Shown here piece by piece: positions 34,925-42,262 of a stretch of DNA of 64,000 nt (positions are counted from its first letter, which is position 1; each line of letters starts with the position of its first letter). The notes under the pieces are model-generated. The model saw only the letters and a list, made by a program, of their open reading frames with translations, was not told the DNA's origin and made no database searches. Origin of the DNA: Sphingomonas sanxanigenens DSM 19645 = NX02 (GTDB lineage Bacteria > Pseudomonadota > Alphaproteobacteria > Sphingomonadales > Sphingomonadaceae); assembly GCF_000512205.2 (NCBI RefSeq), contig NZ_CP006644.1, positions 3,900,520 through 3,964,519 on the forward strand, written 5' to 3'. Position numbers and translations under genes: made by a program.

Positions 34925-35948
34925 GCCCGCTCGCCGGGCCCGCCGCCTGGCGGGCCTGCTCGCCTTCCGGCGCCGCCCGGCACGTCCGGGCGAGACCCCG
35001 CGTGACATCCGCTTCGGCCTTCCCCTGTTGCTGGTCGGCTGCGCGTTGCTGTCGCTCGCGCCGCTGCTGTCTCAGCCCGACAGGTTCATGCCAGAGCCGC
35101 TTGCCGCGATGCCGCGATGGAGCGACGAACCGATCCAGCCCATCCTGACGCCTCCCGTCGGCGATCCCAAGCGGGTCGCGCTCGGCCGCGACCTGTTCAA
35201 CGATGGGCGGCTGTCGGGTTCGGGCAAGCTGCCCTGCGCTGCCTGCCATGACGTCGCCGCCAACGGATCCCTGCCCGGGCGCGGCAGCATGAGTCTGGAC
35301 AATCCGACGGTGTTCAACACCGGCCTGAGCTTCCGGCTCGGCTGGCAAGGCAGAGACAGAACGCTGGAAGACCAGGCGCTCGCCACGTTGAAGACGCCTG
35401 CCATCGCGCATGGCGTGCCGCTGGAGCGGATGATTGCCCGGCTCCGCAATGACGCCGAACTGATGGAGCGCGCGCGCGCTGTCTATGGCCGCGATCTCGA
35501 TCAGGCTGCGGTGGTCGATGCGATCGCGGCCTATGAACGTTCGCTGGTCACCCCCGGAAGCCGTTTCGACCGCTGGCTTACCGGTGATCAATCGGCGCTC
35601 AGCGCGCAGGAGCGGCGTGGCTATGCCCAGTTCAAGCAGCTTGGCTGCATTTCCTGCCACCAGGGTCGCAACGTCGGCGGCAATCTGCTCCAGCGTCACG
35701 GCATCTTCCGGCCCCTTGCCTCGCCCAACCCGCGCGTGTTGCGCGTGCCCAGCCTGCGCAATGTCGAGGTAACCCCGCCCTACTTCCACGATGGCAGCGC
35801 ACCAACGCTCGAGATCGCGGTCACGCGCATGGCGGCATCGCAACTCGATGTCGATCTCGGCGCGCAGGACGCCGGCGACATCGCCGCCTTCCTTCGATCG
35901 CTGACCGGCACATATCAGGGGCGGCCGCTCAGACGGACGCGGCAATGA
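34899..35948 (+). CDS. Di-haem cytochrome c peroxidase / MauG-family protein
   Basis: This 349-residue protein has a basic N-terminus, one membrane anchor or uncleaved signal near residues 39-57, and two c-type haem sites: CAACH at 113-117 and CISCH at 250-254. The family sequences LGRDLFNDGRLSGSG, FNTGLSFRLGWQGR and LRVPSLRNVEVTPPYFHDGS are clear. Classical members reduce periplasmic H2O2, while MauG-like members carry out protein oxidations. It is embedded between a response regulator and a hybrid-like histidine kinase, which suggests a redox or peroxide-sensing circuit, or a protein controlled and co-expressed with its own regulators. The function beyond family is inference. Confidence 0.93.
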   Translation: MPWSNNSSEPARRARRLAGLLAFRRRPARPGETPRDIRFGLPLLLVGCALLSLAPLLSQPDRFMPEPLAAMPRWSDEPIQPILTPPVGDPKRVALGRDLFNDGRLSGSGKLPCAACHDVAANGSLPGRGSMSLDNPTVFNTGLSFRLGWQGRDRTLEDQALATLKTPAIAHGVPLERMIARLRNDAELMERARAVYGRDLDQAAVVDAIAAYERSLVTPGSRFDRWLTGDQSALSAQERRGYAQFKQLGCISCHQGRNVGGNLLQRHGIFRPLASPNPRVLRVPSLRNVEVTPPYFHDGSAPTLEIAVTRMAASQLDVDLGAQDAGDIAAFLRSLTGTYQGRPLRRTRQ

Positions 35949-38395
35949 AGCTGTTCGATCGCATCGCCGTCGCACTGCTTGTGGCATTGTTGAGCTGGCT
36001 GATGTTCATGGGCTCCAGCACCTCCGATCCCGCGGCAGTGGAGGCGCGCGGCGCGCTCGATGCGATGCTGTCGCACGAGGATGCGCTGCGCCGTGACGTG
36101 CTGAGCGCCCGCGCTGGCCTGCTCAACAATTACGATCCGATCGCCGCTGACATCGCCGGCATGGACCGCGCTGCGCAGACGGTGGATCGTCGGCTCTCGG
36201 GAACCGGCGCGGGCCATCTTGGCAAGGCGCTGATCGAACGGGTGCGACGGCAGGAGGCGCTCGCCAACCGCTTCAACTCGATCGATGCGTTGCTCCACAA
36301 TTCGCTGGCCTATCTGCGAACCTACAGTCGCGACTTGACCCTTCAGACTGCCGCGACGCCGCTGCGACCGTCGATCGACCGGCTGTCCAGCGCGATGCTC
36401 AACCTTACGTTGGTCAGTTCGGCCGCGGCGAAGGCGGAAGTCGCCGGTTCGCTGGACGCGCTGGCACGCCAGTGCCGCACATTTCGTTGCCCGCCAGACG
36501 TCGACCGCCTGCTCGCGCATGGCAGGCTGCTCAACGCGCTGCTGCCGGAGGCCGGCGAAACCGTCGAGGCGCTGATCCGCAGCGATCAGCGTTTGCCCGA
36601 CGCGATCCGCGCGGCGCTGCTCGACCGCCAGACCAACGCCGACACATGGGCGCGCCGGTACGGCGTGCTGCTGTATATCGCCTCGCTTCTACTCCTCTAT
36701 CTATTGGTCCGCTGGGGGCTGGCGATGCGCGCGCATGCCGCAGCGCTCGGACGGCAGGCGGCGCTGGAACATGCCATCGCCAATCTGTCGCGCACGCTGC
36801 TCGGCACGCCGGTGGACGATCTCGATCGGCGCATCGTGCCGACGCTCGGCGAACTCGCGGCCGCGATCGGCGCGGATGAGGCGCTGCTGCGGACCGCCCA
36901 GTCAGGAAGGATCCGCGCATGGCCGGCGGCCGAAGGCGTGCTGGAACGCTTCTGGCCGGTGCTGCTCGAGCATCTCCCCGCCGAAGCGCATGACCACAAG
37001 CATCGCGTACTGCGCATCTCCCGCGCACGTGCCTCGCCGGGCAGCCCGGTGTGGCGCGCATTTGCCGCCACCGGGCTGCAATCCTGCCTGTGCATCGTCC
37101 AACGCGCGCAGAGCGGCAGCCGCCAAACCGCCAGCCTGTTGTGTTTCGGTTTCAAAGCCGAAAGCGGCTGGGATGCGAAGGACGCCGCGATACTGGGCGC
37201 GGTGCTCGATTCGATCATGCTCGCGTCGGATCGCGCGACCGCGGCGGACGAACGCAGGCGCCTCGAGGCGCGGCTGGCGCATGCCGGGCGGATGGAGGCG
37301 GTGGGCGCCTTCGCCAGCGGTATCGCCCATAATTTCAATAATCTGCTGGGTGCGATCACCGGTCATGCCGAAATGGCATTGGATGTCGTTCGCCCCCGTT
37401 CGACGCTGAAACCGCATCTTGAGCAGATCGAGCTTTCCGCCGCGCGCGGTCGCGATCTCGTCAAGGCGTTGCTCGGTTACGGCCGTCGATCGCAGAGGAG
37501 CCGAACCCCTACCGACCTCGACGCGCTGGTGCGCGAAACGTGCCAGCTCGCGCAGGCGGCGATCGGCAACGCGCACGAGATCGAAGTCAGCGGCAAGATC
37601 ACCGACGTCCCTGTCGTAACGGATGCCACGCAACTCCAGCAGACGCTCCTCAATCTGTGCAGCAACGCAGCCGACGCAAGCCGCCCTGGCACGCCGATCC
37701 GCATCCGCTGCGGGCGGGTCGATGTGCGCGAGGGCGTGGACGCGCCCGACGAACTGGAACATGGCCCCTACGCGACGATCGCGGTGGCAGATGAAGGCAT
37801 CGGCATGTCGCCGGAGGTGATCCGCCAGGCTTTCGAACCCTTCTTCACCACCCGCCCTTCCGGAACCGGGCTCGGCCTGTCGACCGCGCGCGAAATCGCG
37901 CGCGAACATGGCGGCACCCTGACGTTGTCGAGCGTGCCCGGCATCGGCACCACCGCAACGATCTGGATTCCCCTCACGGCGGCGGCGCTGCCGGACGCCG
38001 AGCAGCGGGATGCCGATGCACCCCTTCCGGCGGATGGAGCCGGCCAGGTCGTGCTGCTGCTCGCGCCCACCGATACCGAGCGGCTGAGCGCAGAGGATCT
38101 GCTGGCGGCGCTCGGCTACGAACCGGTCGGGTTCACCGACGGGTGGGCCGCGGTGGCGGCGCTGGAGGCGGCGCCGTCGCGGTTCGATATCGTGCTGGCG
38201 ATGGGGCCAGCGGACGACAATGGCATAAGCTGGCTGTTCGAACGGGCGCGCAGCCGCCATCCCGGCGCGCCGCGCGTGCTCGCCTGCCACGCGCCGCACG
38301 GCCAGAATGTCGATCTGCTCTCGCGCTCTGGCGCCACCAATGTCGTCAACCTGCCGCTCGAAGCCCGCGGAGTCGCCGCGGCGCTGGCGGGTTGA
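35945..38395 (+). CDS. VirA-like membrane sensor histidine kinase with a degenerate C-terminal receiver
   Basis: The 816-residue protein has membrane helices near residues 7-23 and 240-258, flanking a mostly helical periplasmic sensor of about 215 residues. A GAF-like region follows (about 275-430), then the kinase core: H462 in IAHNFNNLLGAI, N-box NLCSNAADA (about 570-578), G1 DEGIGMS and G2 GTGLGLS (640-646). The C-terminal 120 residues look like a receiver (VVLLLAPTDTERLSAEDLLAALGYEP; in parts), but the phospho-acceptor position in FDIVLAMGPADD is not Asp and the KP motif is NLP, so it is probably not phosphorylated. The HNFNN box is typical of VirA-type kinases. The partner is the response regulator at 34166-34924. 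Confidence 0.92.
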   Translation: MKLFDRIAVALLVALLSWLMFMGSSTSDPAAVEARGALDAMLSHEDALRRDVLSARAGLLNNYDPIAADIAGMDRAAQTVDRRLSGTGAGHLGKALIERVRRQEALANRFNSIDALLHNSLAYLRTYSRDLTLQTAATPLRPSIDRLSSAMLNLTLVSSAAAKAEVAGSLDALARQCRTFRCPPDVDRLLAHGRLLNALLPEAGETVEALIRSDQRLPDAIRAALLDRQTNADTWARRYGVLLYIASLLLLYLLVRWGLAMRAHAAALGRQAALEHAIANLSRTLLGTPVDDLDRRIVPTLGELAAAIGADEALLRTAQSGRIRAWPAAEGVLERFWPVLLEHLPAEAHDHKHRVLRISRARASPGSPVWRAFAATGLQSCLCIVQRAQSGSRQTASLLCFGFKAESGWDAKDAAILGAVLDSIMLASDRATAADERRRLEARLAHAGRMEAVGAFASGIAHNFNNLLGAITGHAEMALDVVRPRSTLKPHLEQIELSAARGRDLVKALLGYGRRSQRSRTPTDLDALVRETCQLAQAAIGNAHEIEVSGKITDVPVVTDATQLQQTLLNLCSNAADASRPGTPIRIRCGRVDVREGVDAPDELEHGPYATIAVADEGIGMSPEVIRQAFEPFFTTRPSGTGLGLSTAREIAREHGGTLTLSSVPGIGTTATIWIPLTAAALPDAEQRDADAPLPADGAGQVVLLLAPTDTERLSAEDLLAALGYEPVGFTDGWAAVAALEAAPSRFDIVLAMGPADDNGISWLFERARSRHPGAPRVLACHAPHGQNVDLLSRSGATNVVNLPLEARGVAAALAG

Positions 38396-38524
38396 GCGCC
38401 GGCGTCCGGAAGCAAGAGCCGCCCGCAAGCCTCCGCCCAGATCCGACCGCCCCGCTGGGAACCGCCACATGGCGCCGCACGCCATAGCATCGCCATAGCG
38501 TCAGCCGGCGGCGCCCCGCACGGG

Positions 38525-38955
38525 GGGAGTTGAGCAATTGCTGCCTCGACAGATGGGCGATGCCGCTGCAGGCGGGGTGATGCTTGAGCACTTCTGTCAT
38601 GCCGCCTGCGGTTTCCAGCCAAGGCCCGTCACGCTGCGATTCGGCAGCCGACGCCAGCCAGATCGCGATGTTTGCGCCGAAGGCAGTCATCCGCTGGATG
38701 GCGATGTGATTAGATTCCGTCGAAACCGCGCCGGACAGGTGGGTGATCATGGTCACCTCCCATCCCTCGCCGAGCGCCTGGATCACCGGTTCGGCGAGGC
38801 AGATCTCGGTCCACAGCCCGGCGATGGTCAACTGCTCGCGACCTATGGCCTTCACCACGTTCACCACCGCCGGATCCTCACGTGTTGATGAAGACGCGGA
38901 CGAACACCTGCCGGTCGGGGAACATGTCGGTGATCTTTGGGAAAACAGGGCCGCC
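38525..38955 (-). pseudogene. Broken isochorismatase/YcaC-type cysteine hydrolase
   Basis: Read on the minus strand, 38955-38880 encodes GPVFPKITDMFPDRQVF and ends FINT then stop. A different frame continues with EDPAVVNVVKAIGREQLTIAGLWTEICL (in parts) to about 38525. Together these match the middle and C-terminal parts of YcaC-like hydrolases, whose order is GP..P.i...FP...R...iN.W.d..fv.avk.tGrk.lviAGl.TEvC. The frames join if two bases are missing near 38880-38885 (INTW-ED). The N-terminal third, with the catalytic Asp and Lys, is absent. The family Cys is kept in TEICL. The remnant abuts the 3' end of the CadC-type regulator gene (stop 38976), which marks the breakpoint of an old deletion or insertion. 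Nothing else is seen in 38396-38524. Confidence 0.75.
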
Positions 38956-38975
38956 GCGATCGACGATAACTCTGG

Positions 38976-39755
38976 TCAGGCGGAGTCGATAATCGCTTGT
39001 GCCATTCCACCAGCCATGCGCGTCGCCAAGGCGCGTTGCAGCGGCACATAATCCTGCGTGTCGGTCGGAGCGGCGAACTGACCCGACCAGATAATCCGGT
39101 CGGACACGTCTTCGACGAGCGTCACGACAACCGTCGTTTGCCGGGGCGTCTGCCGCACGCTGACGCGCGCGCGGAGATCCGCACGCCCTTCGCCTGAAAC
39201 GACGGAATAGCCCGCCGGCAGCTTGTGGCTGACCTCGGCGACAAAGCTCTCCCGCAGCCCTGCATTGAATTTGGGGAACAGCACATACTCGCAAAGTCCC
39301 TCGACCGGCTCGATGGCGACATGATGTCGGGTGGGGAACATCGCGCCGTGCGCCCATACGGCTCCGCCGATCGCCATCGTGGTGAGGACGCCTCCTATGG
39401 CAGCAAGCCTCCCCGCTTTTCGCCTTCGCGCCGGCGGAGCCGTGGCAGTATCGGCGAAGGTTGCGATGAAACGATAGCCCGACCGCGGCCTGGTCTGAAT
39501 GAAGCGCGGCGCATCGGCGTCGTCGCCGAGCAGGGTGCGGATACGGCGAATGCAGGTATTGAGCGCCGCATCGCCACCGGTGCCGGCGCGGGGCCAGAAA
39601 CGGTCCAGCAATTCCTGCCTGCCGACTATCCGGTCGCGGCTGTTGATAAGATAGGCCAGCACCTCGACGACCTGCGGTGCGGCGTCCAGCGGCACATCGT
39701 CCCGGAAAATCTGCAACGCAGCAGGATCGAGGCGGAATTCGGCAAAGTGAAGCAT
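38976..39755 (-). CDS. CadC/ToxR-type membrane winged-helix regulator
   Basis: Starting at the ATG at 39755 (MLHFAEFRLDP), the 259-residue protein has an OmpR-type winged-helix domain (about 1-95) with the typical opening FAEFRLDPAALQIFRDDVPL, then VVEVLAYLINSRDRIVGRQELL and CIRRIRTLLGDD..FIQTRPRSGYRF. One membrane helix follows near 113-133, then a periplasmic domain of about 125 residues. There is no receiver domain. Proteins of this plan bind DNA while membrane-embedded and sense envelope or periplasmic signals. It is divergent from the serine hydrolase gene at 39917, with a 10-bp-phased triple repeat between them. Upstream ATGs at 39797-39791 would add a few unconserved residues. Confidence 0.88.
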   Translation of the reverse strand: MLHFAEFRLDPAALQIFRDDVPLDAAPQVVEVLAYLINSRDRIVGRQELLDRFWPRAGTGGDAALNTCIRRIRTLLGDDADAPRFIQTRPRSGYRFIATFADTATAPPARRRKAGRLAAIGGVLTTMAIGGAVWAHGAMFPTRHHVAIEPVEGLCEYVLFPKFNAGLRESFVAEVSHKLPAGYSVVSGEGRADLRARVSVRQTPRQTTVVVTLVEDVSDRIIWSGQFAAPTDTQDYVPLQRALATRMAGGMAQAIIDSA

Positions 39756-39800
39756 ATCTAACCACCCGGGAAGCGACCGGCAGCGCGGCATCATCATTGA

Positions 39801-39830
39801 ATGTCAGATCAGGTCACGAAATGTCACTCC
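39801..39830. promoter_or_regulatory. Three direct half-sites with 10-bp phasing between regulator and serine hydrolase
   Basis: A(T/G)GTCA occurs at 39801, 39811 and 39821: ATGTCA, AGGTCA, ATGTCA, each followed by four other bases, so the half-sites lie on one helix face. Tandem half-sites with a 10-11 bp period are typical targets of OmpR/PhoB/CadC-type winged-helix dimers. The array sits 46 nt upstream of the CadC-type gene and 87-116 nt upstream of the hydrolase gene. Confidence 0.55.
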
Positions 39831-39916
39831 GTCTTTCTGCCACGGCACGATAGCCGATCGGCCTCCGCCACGCATCCATGACGAGGGTTCCATTGTCGTA
39901 CACGCTGCCGCCCTTC

Positions 39917-41368
39917 ATGCCCGACAGACGCCTGATTCTCGGCCTGGGCCTGTCTAGCGTCGCGGCGTCCCTTTCGCCTGGGTTGGCGAGGCAAGCGACC
40001 ACGACCGACCGCAGCATCGACGACTTGCTCGACGCAGCGGCGCTTGCCTATGGAACCATCGGCTATTCGGTCGCGGTGCTCCGGCGCGGCAGTCTTGTCT
40101 ACAGCCGCCATGCCGGGCTGGCGGACCGGGTCAGGGGAACGCCGATCACCGACCGTTCGGCCTATCCGATCTTTTCCATCTCGAAGCTGTTTGTGGTGGT
40201 CGCGCTGCTAAAGGCGCGCGCGCTGGGACAGATCGATCTCGACATGCCGCTCGAGCGGATCCGGCGGAGCCTCCCGGCAGCCTGGCGCACGATCTCGCTG
40301 GCGCAGGCGCTCGCGCATGTCTCGGGCCTGCCGGACTACATCCCCGATCATGTGGCGCCCAGCGCAGACCAGGCGTTCGCCGAGATTCGGGATCTGCCGC
40401 TGCGCTTCGCACCAGGCACGCGCAACGACTACAACCAGACCAACTTCCTGTTCGCGAAGGAATCGCTGGAACAGGCAACCGGCAGGCCGCTGACCATGCT
40501 GGTCGCTGGCCAGTTTCGTGCCGCCGGGATGCGGCATACCGGCTATGCGGACACGGGTGCCGGCGTGCCGGGACTGGTGACGACCTATCGGTCGCTTCCC
40601 GCGCGCGATGGTCCGCCCGTCGCATATGTGCCCGAGTCCGGCCCGCCCTATACCTATGGATCGAGAGGGGTCCGCACGACACTTCCCGACATGGTGGCAT
40701 GGACGCGGATGCTGCTGCGCGGGGCGCTAATTCCGACCGGCGCCTTGCATGCGTCCTGGAAACCGTTCGCGATGCCGGACGGCACCGCCGCATGGCACAC
40801 GCATGGCTGGGAGTATTACCGGCACGACGACGTGACGATCGTAGGCCATGGCGGAGGGGTGCGGCTCGTCTGGCGGCATTTTTTCCGGACAGCGGACCCC
40901 TCCGATTGCGCGACGGTGATCTATTTCGACAATGGTGGGCGCACGACATTCGACCGGCATCGACTGGCGGCCCTGATCGCGAACCGGGTGATGCCGGGGG
41001 CCGCCCGATCGGGTGAAGAGCGGGAAGAGATGCTGTATCGGGGGTTGGCGTCCGGGCGATGGGATCAGGCTGTCGCACGGCTCGCCGCGAACCTGCCGGC
41101 CGGCGACATCGAGGCGATCGTCAATCGCGTCGGCTACGACGCCATGAACATCCTCGACGCGCGGGCCGCATTGCCGGTGTTTCAGTGGAATGCGGCGCGA
41201 TTTCCTCGGTCCGCCAATGCGCTCGATAGTCTCGGCGAAGCCTGGCGCGCGGCCGGCCGCGTCGATCGGGCGAAAGACAGCTACCAGCGCGCGCTTGCGC
41301 TCGATCCCTCGAACACCCGGATCCAGGCGGTTCTGAAGGAGCTCGACGGTCCCGCGGCCGACCGCTGA
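39917..41368 (+). CDS. Secreted serine hydrolase (beta-lactamase/S12 family) with a TPR-like tail
   Basis: With the ATG at 39917 (MPDRRLILG) the protein has 483 residues and an N-terminal twin-arginine-like or Sec signal. The S12 catalytic motif SISK is at residues 87-90. The second motif reads YNQ (172-174) instead of YxN but is followed by TN as in the family. A late GHGGG is in the place of the KTG/HxG motif. The last about 100 residues have a tetratricopeptide-like pattern (RSANALDSLGEAWRAAGRVDRAKDSYQRALALDPSN; in parts). S12 members include D-peptidases, esterases and beta-lactamases. It is probably controlled by the divergent CadC-type regulator. An alternative start at 39878 adds 13 residues. 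Confidence 0.87.
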   Translation: MPDRRLILGLGLSSVAASLSPGLARQATTTDRSIDDLLDAAALAYGTIGYSVAVLRRGSLVYSRHAGLADRVRGTPITDRSAYPIFSISKLFVVVALLKARALGQIDLDMPLERIRRSLPAAWRTISLAQALAHVSGLPDYIPDHVAPSADQAFAEIRDLPLRFAPGTRNDYNQTNFLFAKESLEQATGRPLTMLVAGQFRAAGMRHTGYADTGAGVPGLVTTYRSLPARDGPPVAYVPESGPPYTYGSRGVRTTLPDMVAWTRMLLRGALIPTGALHASWKPFAMPDGTAAWHTHGWEYYRHDDVTIVGHGGGVRLVWRHFFRTADPSDCATVIYFDNGGRTTFDRHRLAALIANRVMPGAARSGEEREEMLYRGLASGRWDQAVARLAANLPAGDIEAIVNRVGYDAMNILDARAALPVFQWNAARFPRSANALDSLGEAWRAAGRVDRAKDSYQRALALDPSNTRIQAVLKELDGPAADR

Positions 41369-41500
41369 CGATCGACCGCCGGCCGCGAAGGGGCGTGGCG
41401 AACGTCAAGCGGCTGCCGAACCAGCTCCTGGCAGCGACCGGCACGCAATGGATTGTTCACGGGCATGACGTGACAGCAGGCCTCGGCTAGCCGCTTGCAC

Positions 41501-42124
41501 TTACCCATGCAGGCTCATCAGCGAGTCCATCAGCCCATCCTCCGCGCTGGAGCAGACGCCGATCACCAGCGCCTCGTCGCAGCCGTCGGCGACGACGTAG
41601 GCGTGGCCCATCAGCGAATCGATGTAGATGCCCTGACCGACATCGAGCGTGACCGGATCATAATATTCGGTGTGCACCTCGATCCGCCCCTCCAGCACAT
41701 AGATGAACTCCTCGCCCTTGTGCCGCACAAGATCGCCGAACTCGTCGGCGCTGCGCGCGCGGATGCGGGTGATGATCGGGATCATCCGCTTCTGGCGGAG
41801 ATCGGTGCAAAAATAATGATAGTCGTAATTGTCGGTCGTCACGCGAACCGCCTTGTCGACGGTGCCGATGCTGCGGCGGCCGGTGACCTGCGGCGCCGCT
41901 TCCTCCTCGCCCTCGGCGAACAGGTCCGACATGCGGATGTTGAGCTTCTGGCTCAGCTGCTGGAGCTTGTCGTAGCTCAGGGTCAGCCGGTCGTGCTCGA
42001 CCTTGGACAAGGTCGAGACGGGGATGCCGGACTTCGCGCTCATCTGCTTCAAGGTCCAGCCGTTGCGGGCGCGGATGCCGCGCATGACCTCGGCGAGGGT
42101 GGGCGGCTTGCTACGCGTCGCCAT
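41501..42124 (-). CDS. XRE-family regulator with C-terminal cupin domain
   Basis: The ATG at 42124 (MATRSKPP) is preceded by GGAG at 6 nt and gives 207 residues; an ATG 12 nt upstream is also possible. The helix-turn-helix lies at about 8-60 (GWTLKQMSAKSGIPVSTLSKVEHDRLTLSYDKL; in parts). The cupin domain lies at about 110-190, with HKGEEFIYVLEGRIEVHTEYYDPVTLDVGQGIYID (in parts). Such XRE-cupin proteins usually control amino-acid or amine catabolism and sense a small ligand through the cupin. It is divergent from the D-residue/peptide catabolism cluster, and a promoter-like element shared with a second unit of that cluster sits 20 nt upstream of its start. Confidence 0.92.
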   Translation of the reverse strand: MATRSKPPTLAEVMRGIRARNGWTLKQMSAKSGIPVSTLSKVEHDRLTLSYDKLQQLSQKLNIRMSDLFAEGEEEAAPQVTGRRSIGTVDKAVRVTTDNYDYHYFCTDLRQKRMIPIITRIRARSADEFGDLVRHKGEEFIYVLEGRIEVHTEYYDPVTLDVGQGIYIDSLMGHAYVVADGCDEALVIGVCSSAEDGLMDSLMSLHG

Positions 42125-42143
42125 CACCGGCTCCATTCCAGGT

Positions 42144-42170
42144 TTGACAATTTTCCAATCAGGATCATTA
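42144..42170 (+). promoter_or_regulatory. Promoter/operator copy 1 of the peptide-catabolism cluster
   Basis: TTGACA (42144-42149) is followed after one base by TTTTCCAATCAGGA, then TCATTA. The same arrangement recurs at 45275-45300. TTGACA fits a -35 hexamer, with a -10-like ATTATG 17 bp further on. The spacer holds TCC-AATCA-GGA, a small inverted repeat that could bind the XRE-cupin protein. The site lies between that regulator's gene and the serine hydrolase gene starting at 42263. Confidence 0.7.
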
Positions 42171-42262
42171 TGTCTCTATCGGGTCACAATCAATTGGTCC
42201 TTGGTAGGACCTCGCGCGGGCTGCCGCAAGGTTTAGCACGGCGCGCCTTGAAGGGGGATGCC

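Noticed and set aside
38956-39765. Minus-strand frame overlapping the CadC-type regulator upstream of the hydrolase remnant
   Set aside because: Only the last about 25 codons (to 38880) resemble a protein family; the remainder is an out-of-frame reading of the regulator gene.
41495-42262. N-terminal extension of the serine hydrolase at 42263
   Set aside because: The extension is antisense to the XRE-cupin gene and lacks homologous character, while the ATG at 42263 has a good ribosome-binding site and begins a signal peptide.
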